Source: Chloracidobacterium sp.
GTDB taxonomy: Bacteria > Acidobacteriota > Blastocatellia > Pyrinomonadales > Pyrinomonadaceae
Direction: 5' to 3'
Length of the DNA stretch: 64,000 nt
Assembly (NCBI GenBank): GCA_016711345.1
Contig: JADJTD010000001.1
Span: 3,162,001-3,226,000, forward strand
Positions 1-7,885 of this stretch are shown here, in pieces. The notes below the pieces were generated by a model. It was not told where the DNA came from and searched no databases. It saw only the letters and a list, made by a program, of their open reading frames with translations. Position numbers and translations under genes: made by a program. Position 1 is the stretch's first letter; each line of letters opens with the position of its first letter.

Positions 1-140
1 CGCGCAAAAAATCAAATGGGGGCATACGTTTTGAGCGAGAGGATTTTTAATATTCGCCGTAACAAAATTGTTTCGACTTTTGAATAAGATTGATTGGGAA
101 TTATATATCATCACGGTTTTGCGGCGGTTATTTGCTCCCA

Positions 141-1154
141 ATGAGAGCTTACGAAATATCACAATTTGGCATCGAAAATCTCAGCATTGTCGAGCGGGTA
201 ATGCCTGTGCCCGCGCCGAATGAGGTTGTTGTAAAGTTTCACGCTGCGTCGCTCAATTTCCGCGACGTGATGGTTGTCAAAGGCCAATACAATCCTCGAA
301 TGAAGCTGCCTGCGGTGCCGTTTTCAGACGGTTCGGGCGAGATCGTCGAGGTCGGAGAAAGCGTCACCAAATGGAAGACCGGCGACCGCGTTTGTTCGAC
401 CGTGATTCAAGCATGGACCGACGGTGAGCCGTCTGCCGCAAAATCAAAGTCCGCTATCGGAGCAGGGAACGACGGCGTTCTTCGCGAGTACGGAGCGTTT
501 AACGAGGAAGGTTTGGTTGCGGTTCCCGCACATCTTTCTTACGAAGAAGCCGCGACTTTGCCATGTGCCGCGCTGACCGCTTGGAACGCTCTTGTGGTTT
601 CGGGAAAGATAAAATCCGGCGACACTGTTCTGACGCTTGGAACAGGCGGCGTGTCGGTTTTTGCAGTGCAGTTTACAAAGCACTTCGGGGCAAAGGTCAT
701 CGCGACTTCCGGTAGCGATGAAAAGCTCGAACGCATAAAACAGCTTGGTGCAGACGAGATCATCAATTACAAAACAACGCCCGATTGGGACAAGGCCGTA
801 CTCGAATTGACCGACGGCATCGGCGTCGATCACGTGATCGAGGTCGGCGGAACAGGCACTTTGCCGCGTTCTGTTAAGGCGGTTCGAGTGGGCGGCCACA
901 TCGCTCTGATCGGTGCATTAGACATGTCGGGTGAATTTAATCCGGTGCCGGTCTTTATGAAGGGAATTCGCGTACAGGGAATCTTCATCGGCTCGCGGCA
1001 GATGTTTGAAGAGATGAACGCCGAGATCGCCGCAAGCAACCTTAAGCCGGTCATCGACCGCGTATTCGAATTCGACAAGGCTCGCGAAGCCCTAAATTAC
1101 ATGGAAAGCGGCTCGCATTTTGGGAAGATAGTCGTGTCAGTAGCCCGCACGTAA
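141..1154 (+). CDS. MDR-family NAD(P)-dependent oxidoreductase (zinc-free quinone oxidoreductase-like)
   Basis: A 337-aa cytosolic medium-chain dehydrogenase/reductase, probably reducing or oxidising a carbonyl, quinone or alcohol with NAD(P)H. The N-terminal GroES-like half is followed by a Rossmann half with the nucleotide-binding GTGGVS loop at about residues 167-172. The usual Cys/His catalytic-zinc ligands and the four-Cys structural zinc loop are not visible, which points to the zinc-independent quinone-oxidoreductase side of the family; substrate unknown. I chose the ATG at 141 (MRAYEI) because family members start this way; the in-frame ATG at 90 only adds an unrelated stretch. Odd feature: the last codons (VART-stop) lie inside an arm of a dispersed palindromic repeat. 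Confidence 0.88.
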   Translation: MRAYEISQFGIENLSIVERVMPVPAPNEVVVKFHAASLNFRDVMVVKGQYNPRMKLPAVPFSDGSGEIVEVGESVTKWKTGDRVCSTVIQAWTDGEPSAAKSKSAIGAGNDGVLREYGAFNEEGLVAVPAHLSYEEAATLPCAALTAWNALVVSGKIKSGDTVLTLGTGGVSVFAVQFTKHFGAKVIATSGSDEKLERIKQLGADEIINYKTTPDWDKAVLELTDGIGVDHVIEVGGTGTLPRSVKAVRVGGHIALIGALDMSGEFNPVPVFMKGIRVQGIFIGSRQMFEEMNAEIAASNLKPVIDRVFEFDKAREALNYMESGSHFGKIVVSVART

Positions 1155-1241
1155 GTAAGGGCTCAACAAGACACAGTGTCGACCCGAGGAATGAAGATTG
1201 ACCACATAGAATTCCAGGACGGCCCTTACTTACGTGCGGGC
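1143..1241. repeat. Dispersed palindromic element, copy 1 (PAL1)
   Basis: Two perfectly complementary 20-bp arms, GCCCGCACGTAAGTAAGGGC at 1143-1162 and its reverse complement at 1222-1241, flank about 59 bp. Arms with the same core recur at 33911-34024, 29156-29220 and (one degraded arm) 20282-20312. The left arm supplies the stop codon of the upstream oxidoreductase. It resembles REP/BIME or MITE-type non-autonomous elements; no transposase is in the window. Confidence 0.8.
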
Positions 1242-1317
1242 TACGGACACGCTTGGCAAAAATCGAATAGAACCGTTAGAATTTAATTTCGTACTTATAG
1301 TTATGGTAGGAGAAAAA

Positions 1318-1644
1318 ATGGCACATTTTGCAAAAGAAGCAACAGACACAAATTTTGAAACCGATGTTTTAGGCTCGGACAAGCCCGTATTGGTGGACTT
1401 TTGGGCCGAATGGTGCGGCCCTTGCCGCATGATCGCCCCGACCGTCGAGGCTATCGCCGAAGAGTATCAGGAAAAGGCGGGTGTCTTTAAGATGAACGTT
1501 GACGAAAACATGAACGTCCCGCAGCAGTTCGGAATTCGCGGCATTCCGACGTTGATCGTCTTCAAAAGCGGCAAAGAACAAGAACGCATAGTGGGCGCCG
1601 TCACCCGCGAAGCGATCGCCAAGGTCATCGACAAATACGTTTAG
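1318..1644 (+). CDS. trxA: Thioredoxin
   Basis: A 108-aa classical cytosolic thioredoxin, the general protein-disulfide reductant recycled by thioredoxin reductase. The redox motif WCGPC is at residues 32-36, and the cis-proline context GIPTLIVF with the C-terminal helix is intact. I chose the ATG at 1318 (MAHFAK) because it is preceded by a GTAGGAGA ribosome-binding site; an upstream in-frame start at 1234 would begin inside the PAL1 repeat and add non-thioredoxin sequence. A hairpin terminator follows 25 bp after the stop, so the gene is probably monocistronic. Confidence 0.97.
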   Translation: MAHFAKEATDTNFETDVLGSDKPVLVDFWAEWCGPCRMIAPTVEAIAEEYQEKAGVFKMNVDENMNVPQQFGIRGIPTLIVFKSGKEQERIVGAVTREAIAKVIDKYV

Positions 1645-1668
1645 TTAGAAGCAACAATTTAGTAGAGC

Positions 1669-1697
1669 AAAAGGCTTCGCCATCCGCGAAGCCTTTT
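1669..1697 (+). terminator. Rho-independent terminator of trxA
   Basis: A perfect 12-bp stem AAAAGGCTTCGC / GCGAAGCCTTTT with a 5-base loop lies 25 bp after the trxA stop. The T-tract is short and lies in the 3' arm. Confidence 0.75.
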
Positions 1698-1841
1698 CCG
1701 CTTAACTGGTTTCAACAGAAATTTTCTTATGGGCCTTGCCCCTCGCTGAGCGGCGAGGGCTATGCCTCGCCGGATGAGTCTCCCAAACTTTCGCGGCTAT
1801 GCCGCCGCTCTGGTTCCACCGATTTTTGCTCTTCTCAGAGT

Positions 1842-1919
1842 TCTCTGTGTCTTCGCTTTGTGGACTTTGTGTTTAGATGTTTTCTCAACACAGAGAACAC
1901 AAAGTGAAGACACAGAGGA
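1842..1919. repeat. Intergenic CACAGAG-word inverted repeat
   Basis: The left arm (1842-1873, words TCTCTGTG, CTTTGTG) is the imperfect complement of the right arm (1887-1919, words CACAGAG, CACAAAG). It belongs to a word-based hairpin family also seen at 20752-20836 and 21936-22029. Apart from this repeat and the trxA terminator, I see no gene between 1645 and 1933. Confidence 0.7.
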
Positions 1920-1933
1920 CACGGCCCAAAAAA

Positions 1934-3706
1934 CTAGTCAACCTCCTCACGATCGTTTTCGTCTTCATCAACCCAGATAATTCCGTTACGTGGGCCGTCG
2001 GGTTTGTCGATGAGGATGCTCTTGACGCCCAAGGAGTCGCGGACGTGTTTTTTTAATCGGCCTTTCGAGTCAAACGAATACCATATGGCCGGTTTGCCGG
2101 TGTATTCGTCCTCGGTTTCGATCCAGATGTCGTGGTCGAAGGCGTTGAGCGAGTGTTTCACCCCTTGGGGCAATTTAGTCAGATCGATCGGCACTCCTTT
2201 TTCATTGACGGTCGGCCAGCCTTTGCGTGAATGACGTTCGTTAACCGCAGATGACCCGGATGACGCAGATGAAGAATGATCTTTGTCTTTATCTTTGTCT
2301 TTTTCGTTATCTGCGTCATCTGCGTCTATCTCCGGCGGAAATTGACCGACATCATAAACGTCTTTTATAAACTCCGCATACTGTTTGTCTTCGATGAGCT
2401 TCGGAGTGATGCCGGTCTTTTCGTACGCCTTACTTGCTCTATAAGAAGCGTTGTCGATGAGGCCGTATTCGCGCATCAGCAGCCGGTATTGCGGGTCGTT
2501 GTCGGGAATGCTCGGGTCGTAAAGCAGTCCGAATTTCGGGTGGTTCTTCGCTTCGTCGTACTCTTCGTGGCCGGGGAAATGGTTTTTGTCTTTTGTCGGG
2601 TCGTATTGCTCGCGTACAAATGTTTCCCGCTTCATAGCAGCGCCGATCTCTTTGTTCCACATTTGCAGATAGCGGTGAACGGTCGTTCTCGGAATATCGA
2701 GTTCCGCAGCGATCTCTCGAATGCTTTTTCCTTCGTCCGACAATCTCTTTACTTTATCGATCGCGGGCCAAAGCCGGTCGTCACTCGTCTGATGTTTGTG
2801 ATCGTTCTCAGCGTGATAACCGTAATGCTCAAAGCCGAGAAAGTTGCCGCCGAGCCGCTTGAGCATGAGCGATGCTACGCGCGATTCGTCAAAGATCTTT
2901 TCGCTGCTGTGGACGATCATTTGTTTCAGATATCTTGCAGATGGATCGAGCCTGCTCGTGCCCAGCTTAAACACGCTGTCGGCAAACCGGCTGAACAAGG
3001 CCGAGCAGCTTCCGGCGGCACTTTCACGCACCGAACCGTACTTCGACGACCTCGCCAGCACGAGTATCGAGATGCCGCGCTTTGTTTTTATGCGATGCAG
3101 TCCCTTCATCATCGCGTACGTCTCGCGGTAGCCGTAAACCGAACGGTGCAAATAAGTTATGCTGTCGATGATGACGACTTTTGCTTTGTATTTATGTGCC
3201 AGCTTCTCAACAAGCAGCGGCAGGATTTCGTCAAACGTCTTATATCCGTCCGGCACTTTGCAATGGATGTCGATGTCCACGCGGTGAAGGTTTTTTGAGA
3301 ATTTGTATGGGTTTTTGAGAGTCTCGCCGTCCTCTGGATCGTGCTCCTCGGCATATCGCATTGCGAATTGTTTTGATGATTGTTTCAGGTTTATATATAG
3401 AACCTTTTGCGCCGCCGACGTACACGCAAGCTCATCGTTCAGAGTTACGCCTTCAGGCGTGATCTTGCCGGCATAACCTTTGCCGCGTGCAACGGCTTCG
3501 GCGATCTGCACCGCGAGCAGGCTCTTTCCGGCTCCGGGATCGCCTGTCAGCACCGCGATCTCGCCCTCAATCCACAACTGCCCGAAAAGCAGCTTCGACA
3601 CAGGCACCGAACATACCTGCGCCATCCATTCGTTAAATTTCTTGACGACGACAAGACCCTCAAGATCCGGCTCTTCTGCATATTGTAATGTGTGTTTCGT
3701 GTTCAT
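1934..3706 (-). CDS. RecA-like (AAA_25-type) ATPase with C-terminal HTH
   Basis: A 590-aa protein. The N-terminal P-loop ATPase has Walker A GDPGAGKS at residues 55-62 and a Walker B-like hydrophobic strand ending in D (VVIIDS). It is of the KaiC/DnaB/plasmid-RepA type that acts on DNA. A helix-turn-helix follows mid-protein (GKSIREIAAELDIPRTTVHRYL), then a charged region. I chose the ATG at 3706 because GAGGA precedes it; the in-frame start at 3730 has no Shine-Dalgarno. Near residues 475-500 lies a low-complexity D/K/S-rich linker whose DNA (2243-2335) is an inverted repeat of the GCAGATGAC type, suggesting repeat insertion. No neighbours indicate a plasmid or phage. Role unknown: DNA-binding ATPase or regulator. 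Confidence 0.75.
   Translation of the reverse strand: MNTKHTLQYAEEPDLEGLVVVKKFNEWMAQVCSVPVSKLLFGQLWIEGEIAVLTGDPGAGKSLLAVQIAEAVARGKGYAGKITPEGVTLNDELACTSAAQKVLYINLKQSSKQFAMRYAEEHDPEDGETLKNPYKFSKNLHRVDIDIHCKVPDGYKTFDEILPLLVEKLAHKYKAKVVIIDSITYLHRSVYGYRETYAMMKGLHRIKTKRGISILVLARSSKYGSVRESAAGSCSALFSRFADSVFKLGTSRLDPSARYLKQMIVHSSEKIFDESRVASLMLKRLGGNFLGFEHYGYHAENDHKHQTSDDRLWPAIDKVKRLSDEGKSIREIAAELDIPRTTVHRYLQMWNKEIGAAMKRETFVREQYDPTKDKNHFPGHEEYDEAKNHPKFGLLYDPSIPDNDPQYRLLMREYGLIDNASYRASKAYEKTGITPKLIEDKQYAEFIKDVYDVGQFPPEIDADDADNEKDKDKDKDHSSSASSGSSAVNERHSRKGWPTVNEKGVPIDLTKLPQGVKHSLNAFDHDIWIETEDEYTGKPAIWYSFDSKGRLKKHVRDSLGVKSILIDKPDGPRNGIIWVDEDENDREEVD
2243..2335. repeat. GCAGATGAC-type inverted repeat inside a coding region
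   Basis: The arm at about 2243-2272 (CGCAGATGACCCGGATGACG...) is complementary to 2312-2332 (ATCTGCGTCATCTGCGTC). Between them is a CTTTGT/CTTTAT simple repeat. In the minus-strand gene this encodes the acidic/Ser-rich linker. Confidence 0.6.
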
Positions 3707-3743
3707 GTGTGTTCCTCGCAAAAGATGCATTGTTCAAATATCA

Positions 3744-3772
3744 TTTACAGATCGCGATGTGTGCTATATAAT
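3744..3772 (+). promoter_or_regulatory. Sigma-70-type promoter for the CSLREA protein gene
   Basis: TTTACA (3744-3749), 17-bp spacer, perfect TATAAT (3767-3772). Expected start is near 3779, giving a leader of about 158 nt to the ATG at 3937. Three TGGGACA motifs (3828-3852) fall within that leader. Confidence 0.6.
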
Positions 3773-3827
3773 GGTTTGTAGCATCTGTGAGACAAGATTG
3801 CAAGCAAAAATGCTTGAAAAAAAACAG

Positions 3828-3852
3828 TGGGACAGTGGGACACCTTGGGACA
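3828..3852. promoter_or_regulatory. Three direct TGGGACA repeats between divergent genes
   Basis: TGGGACA occurs at 3828-3834, 3836-3842 and 3846-3852 between the divergent ATPase and exoprotein genes. The same word, inverted, is clustered upstream of obgE (23084-23165). A protein-binding site is possible; no factor is known. Confidence 0.4.
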
Positions 3853-3936
3853 GGCGAACTGAAATATTTTCAACCACCACTGTATTAGTATTATTTTTGT
3901 TGCTGTTTTGCCGGATCGTGGGAGTAAACTGTACTT

Positions 3937-6666
3937 ATGCAAAGACTGATCATTTTTACCATTATTGGCATAGCCGCAGTTATGTATTTTATGTTGTCCG
4001 TTACCGGCAGTGAGCATGTAGCCGCAAACCCGGCTTCCGAGGTCTCAGTGCCGCTAGGAGGTACATGTTCTTCGCAAGTGCTCTGGGACCAGATGAGCAA
4101 CTTTGGAACGAACGGAACGGCGTCGCAGGATTTTGAGACTGCCAATAACGCATTCGATGCCGAGGCGATGGAAGATTTCACGGTCACGTCGGGTCAAAGC
4201 TGGGCGATACAAAAGATAGTTGCACGCGGCATCTACTTCAACGGCTCAGGCCCCGCAGACTCATTCAATGTAAGGATCGGCTCCTCAGTGTTCAACGGAT
4301 TGAGTTATACAAAAAATGGGGATGAGTTCGAGATAACTTTGCCGTCGAGCGTTACTCTTCAAACGGGAATTTACTGGGCATCGGTCCAGGCGAGAATGGA
4401 TTTCACGCCCGGCGGACAATGGGCCTGGGCAAATCGAGCCGCATTTCCGTCTTTGAGCGTAGCCCAATGGAAAAATCCGGGCGGCGGCTACTCCATCCCG
4501 CAGTGCGTGAACTTTGCCAATAGAGGAGCCGTCTGCGGCATAGATCCATCTTTCCCCGAACAAGCATTCCGCCTCGAAGGCTTCATCGTCACCGGAAGCT
4601 GCTCGACCCCAACCGCAACCAGCACACCAACGCCGACTGTTTCAGGAAGTCCTTCTTCGACGCCGACAAATACTGTCTCTTCAACGCCGACGACTACTCC
4701 AACGAGTACGCCTACCGCAACACCGACAATTCCGCCAATCGTGTTGACGATCAATTCGCTTAATGATCCTGGAAACGGGGTTTGTGATGACAATGAATGC
4801 ACATTGCGTGAAGCGATCAATGCTGTTAATGAAAACGGTCCAGGCGAGGACTTTATTACGTTTGCCGGCTCTCTTTTCCCAGCACCTCAAGTCATAGAAC
4901 TCCAAACCGCTTTGCCTTCGATCAATACTCCGATGGCACTACTCGGTCCGGGAGCGAACAAATTGACGGTGCGGCGTGCGGATGGTGCAGCGGATTTTTC
5001 CGTCTTTTCGATTGCGGGTGTATCGTCGAATGTCAGGCTCGAAGGGATGACCATCGCGAACGGGCGAGCGGAATATGGCGGCGGGATCGTCAGCTTCGGG
5101 AACTTAACGTTGAATTATGTGCATATCACCGGCAATTATGCATCAAATGTCGGAGGCGGTGTTCATCTTAGAGTCTTCTTTACTCCCATAAACGCCGTTT
5201 TCAACGGCTGCACGATCAGCGGCAACACGGCGGGCGATTTCGGCGGTGCCGGAATTGGCTTCTATGGCGAGAGTGGATCAAACTTAAAGATCCTCAACAG
5301 CACTATAAGTGCTAACAATTCGACGACCGGCGCGGGCGGAGGTATTCTGTTTTTTTCTGCCATTGACGAAAGCACACTGAATGTTGTGAACAGTACAATC
5401 GCCAATAATTCAGCGGGCACAGGTGGAGGTATTTATACAACTGCCAGTCCCGTTGATCAAGCAACAACTACATTGCGTAATACCATAATAGCTAACAATT
5501 CGCCCAATAATCTGAGTGCTTTTATACAACCGGAAGCAACGTATGTTTCTCAAGGCTTTAATTTGACGAACGATAACGGCGGCGGTTACCTAAACGCCAC
5601 TGGTGACAAAATCAATGCCTTTCCACGCCTTGCTCCGCTAGGCAATTACGGCGGAACAACTCCAACACACGCCCTGCTGTCACGTAGTGATGCTCTCGAC
5701 GCAGGCAATAATGCAGGTTCGGGCGTTATATATGACCAGCGATTGTCAATGAGGCCAAAGGATCTGGCATCCATCCCCAATGCGGCTGACGGAACTGATA
5801 TCGGATCTTATGAGGCAGAAGGACTTCCAAGCCAAGCCTTATTTGACTACGACGGTGACAGCAAGACAGATATTTCGGTGTTTCGTCCGACGGATGGAGC
5901 TTGGTATATCCAGCAATCTCAGGCTGGGCTTTATGGAACTTTGTTTGGGTTTGGTTCGGACAAGATAGCTCCGGCTGACTATGATGGTGACGGGAAGACT
6001 GACATAGCTGTTTATAGGCCTTCGACTGGGATTTGGTATGTACTCAAGAGTTCGGATGGAACAGTCGAGTATTACGTGTTTGGGCTTGCAGAAGACTTGC
6101 CGACACCCGCTGATTATGATGGCGATGGAAAGGCTGATGTTTCTGTGTTTCGTCCATCGACCGGAACTTGGTATCGGCAGAACAGCTCAAATGGGTCGTT
6201 CTCCGGTATTCAATTCGGAGCAGGTGAAGACAAGCCGACAGTCGGAGACTTTGACGGCGACGGTAAGTCCGACATCGCGGTATTTAGGCCATCGTCCGGA
6301 GCGTGGTATCGGATAAACAGCGGCGACGGTTCGCTCTATGGCGAATTGTTTGGGTTTGGAACGGACATTATCGCGCCAGCAGACTACGACGGCGACGGCA
6401 AGACCGACCTTGGTGCATATCGAGCGACAGACGGCATCTGGTATCTGAAATATAGTTCGAATTCGGTTTACGACTACAAAGTCTTTGGGCTAGCCAGCGA
6501 CATACCTGCGCCGGGTGATTTTGATGGTGACGGCAAAACTGATATCAATGTCTTCCGACCGTCAGACGGCACATGGTATCGCCAGAACAGTTCGAACGGA
6601 GCGTTCATCGCTTTCCAGTTCGGAGCAACCGGCGACAAGCCGACGATGACCGCGTTTAGGTATTAG
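3937..6666 (+). CDS. Secreted CSLREA / beta-helix / FG-GAP repeat protein
   Basis: A 909-aa exported protein. A hydrophobic signal segment covers about residues 1-24. A lectin-like beta domain (about 40-220) follows, then a Thr/Pro linker of STPTPT type (about 222-266). A CSLREA-type motif (CDDNECTLREAINAVN, about 280-295) opens a right-handed parallel beta-helix (about 300-610; LNSTISANNS/NGCTISGNTA rungs). The C-terminus holds six FG-GAP/VCBS-like units, each with a DYDGDGKTDIAVYRP-type calcium-binding loop. The family suggests a cell-surface or extracellular adhesin or glycan-binding protein; the ligand is unknown. A TTTACA-17-TATAAT promoter lies upstream. Unlike the proteins at 16.7-30.7 kb it lacks a cohesin tail. 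Confidence 0.88.
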   Translation: MQRLIIFTIIGIAAVMYFMLSVTGSEHVAANPASEVSVPLGGTCSSQVLWDQMSNFGTNGTASQDFETANNAFDAEAMEDFTVTSGQSWAIQKIVARGIYFNGSGPADSFNVRIGSSVFNGLSYTKNGDEFEITLPSSVTLQTGIYWASVQARMDFTPGGQWAWANRAAFPSLSVAQWKNPGGGYSIPQCVNFANRGAVCGIDPSFPEQAFRLEGFIVTGSCSTPTATSTPTPTVSGSPSSTPTNTVSSTPTTTPTSTPTATPTIPPIVLTINSLNDPGNGVCDDNECTLREAINAVNENGPGEDFITFAGSLFPAPQVIELQTALPSINTPMALLGPGANKLTVRRADGAADFSVFSIAGVSSNVRLEGMTIANGRAEYGGGIVSFGNLTLNYVHITGNYASNVGGGVHLRVFFTPINAVFNGCTISGNTAGDFGGAGIGFYGESGSNLKILNSTISANNSTTGAGGGILFFSAIDESTLNVVNSTIANNSAGTGGGIYTTASPVDQATTTLRNTIIANNSPNNLSAFIQPEATYVSQGFNLTNDNGGGYLNATGDKINAFPRLAPLGNYGGTTPTHALLSRSDALDAGNNAGSGVIYDQRLSMRPKDLASIPNAADGTDIGSYEAEGLPSQALFDYDGDSKTDISVFRPTDGAWYIQQSQAGLYGTLFGFGSDKIAPADYDGDGKTDIAVYRPSTGIWYVLKSSDGTVEYYVFGLAEDLPTPADYDGDGKADVSVFRPSTGTWYRQNSSNGSFSGIQFGAGEDKPTVGDFDGDGKSDIAVFRPSSGAWYRINSGDGSLYGELFGFGTDIIAPADYDGDGKTDLGAYRATDGIWYLKYSSNSVYDYKVFGLASDIPAPGDFDGDGKTDINVFRPSDGTWYRQNSSNGAFIAFQFGATGDKPTMTAFRY

Positions 6667-6721
6667 TTACACACTTGAATGTAATCTATTTTAGAAAGTA
6701 TAAGTGAGGCAGATCGTTTTT

Positions 6722-7831
6722 ATGCGTTTGAGAATGTTTTTTCCATTGCTGATGTTTATGCTTGGAATTTCTGTTTGCGCTTTTGCACAGACGCCGAAGC
6801 CGACCGAGAATGACGAGGTCATTCGAGTCGATACGCAGCTTGTCGATGTGCCTATTGCGGTTGTTTCGGCAAACGGCACGCCGCTGCGTGGATTGAAGGC
6901 CTCAAACTTTATCGTCACCGAAGACGGCAAGCGGCAGGAGATCGTCGATTTTTCCACAACGACCGAACCTTTCGAAGTTGCTCTGCTGCTCGACACTTCC
7001 GGCTCGGCAAGGTTGGACCTGCGCCTGATACAAAGCGCGGCTCAGTCATTTGTAGCTTCACTGAGGCCCGGCGACCGCGTTGCGATCATTGCGTACAGCA
7101 CTGAACGCAAGGACAATCAGGCGTTTGCCGTGGAAGAGGTCGTTAGTCCGCTCACGTCCGACCGTAAACTGCTTCGCACGGCGATCGACAGTGTCAGGAC
7201 CAGCAACAGCACTCCTTACTACGACTCGCTGATGAAGGTCGTGAATAATGTTTTTCGCGATCCGCCGCAGGAGCAATTTCGCGGACGGCGAGCGCTGGTT
7301 GCATTGACTGACGGTGTAGATTCTGTAAGCTCTTCGGATTTTTATGAGGTCAAGGAAGCTCTCAGTGATGCCGGGATCATATCTTTTTTTATCCAGGTTG
7401 ACACGCGAGACGATTTCGAATCTCAGCTTTCCGGAGACTGCAACTTGGCGATACGCTTTTCTACTGCACAGATCAGGCGCTACTATCGTGGCATAAAGGG
7501 CAAGGGTATGGAAAGAGCTACAAGTTTTTGCCAGCTTGGCGAATTTGAGCGGCTTGCGGTCAGCAAAACGCTATATGAAACAGCGGACGCCGAGATGCAT
7601 GACCTTGCCAAAACTTCGGGCGGGAAAGTATTTCCCGTCGGCGATCTCAGCGAGGCACGAGCAGCCTTTAAGATTGTCGCAGACGAGATCGGAACAAAGT
7701 ATTCTATCGGCTATTATTCGTCGAACGAAAAACGCGACGGAACTTATCGCAAGATAAAAATTGAACTCAAGGGTTTGCCCGCCGGAGCCACGGTAAGGTC
7801 TCGCGAAGGTTATACCGCCCCCGCAAACTGA
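6722..7831 (+). CDS. VWA domain protein (VWFA-related, acidobacterial type)
   Basis: A 369-aa exported protein with a signal peptide (ending near FAQ). An N-terminal beta region carries the LVDVPIAVVSANGTPLRGL motif typical of this family, followed by a von Willebrand A domain. The MIDAS motif DTSGS is at residues 91-95, so metal-dependent protein binding is expected. The C-terminal YSIGYYSSNEKRDGTYRKIKI stretch is also characteristic of the acidobacterial VWFA-related family. Start: the ATG at 6722, with GTGAGG upstream; an in-frame GTG at 6704 is possible. It lies 55 bp after the FG-GAP protein. Precise role unknown. Confidence 0.88.
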   Translation: MRLRMFFPLLMFMLGISVCAFAQTPKPTENDEVIRVDTQLVDVPIAVVSANGTPLRGLKASNFIVTEDGKRQEIVDFSTTTEPFEVALLLDTSGSARLDLRLIQSAAQSFVASLRPGDRVAIIAYSTERKDNQAFAVEEVVSPLTSDRKLLRTAIDSVRTSNSTPYYDSLMKVVNNVFRDPPQEQFRGRRALVALTDGVDSVSSSDFYEVKEALSDAGIISFFIQVDTRDDFESQLSGDCNLAIRFSTAQIRRYYRGIKGKGMERATSFCQLGEFERLAVSKTLYETADAEMHDLAKTSGGKVFPVGDLSEARAAFKIVADEIGTKYSIGYYSSNEKRDGTYRKIKIELKGLPAGATVRSREGYTAPAN

Positions 7832-7837
7832 TAAAAA

Positions 7838-7863
7838 AAGGCCCGGCGAAGTTGCCGGGCCTT
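7838..7863. terminator. Bidirectional terminator between convergent genes
   Basis: A 10-bp GC-rich stem AAGGCCCGGC / GCCGGGCCTT with a 6-base loop lies 7 bp after the VWA stop. On the minus strand it is followed by seven T residues, so it best terminates the convergent FG-GAP gene. Confidence 0.8.
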
Positions 7864-7885
7864 GAGTTCATTGCTCTTTGACAAT

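Noticed and set aside
1762..1980. 72-aa frame after trxA
   Set aside because: It consists mostly of the CACAGAG inverted repeat and has no ribosome-binding site.
2276..3298. Long + strand frame of 340 aa opposite the HTH-ATPase gene
   Set aside because: It is the antisense shadow of a gene with clear Walker and HTH motifs; its own translation has no family features and begins in a CTTTGT repeat.
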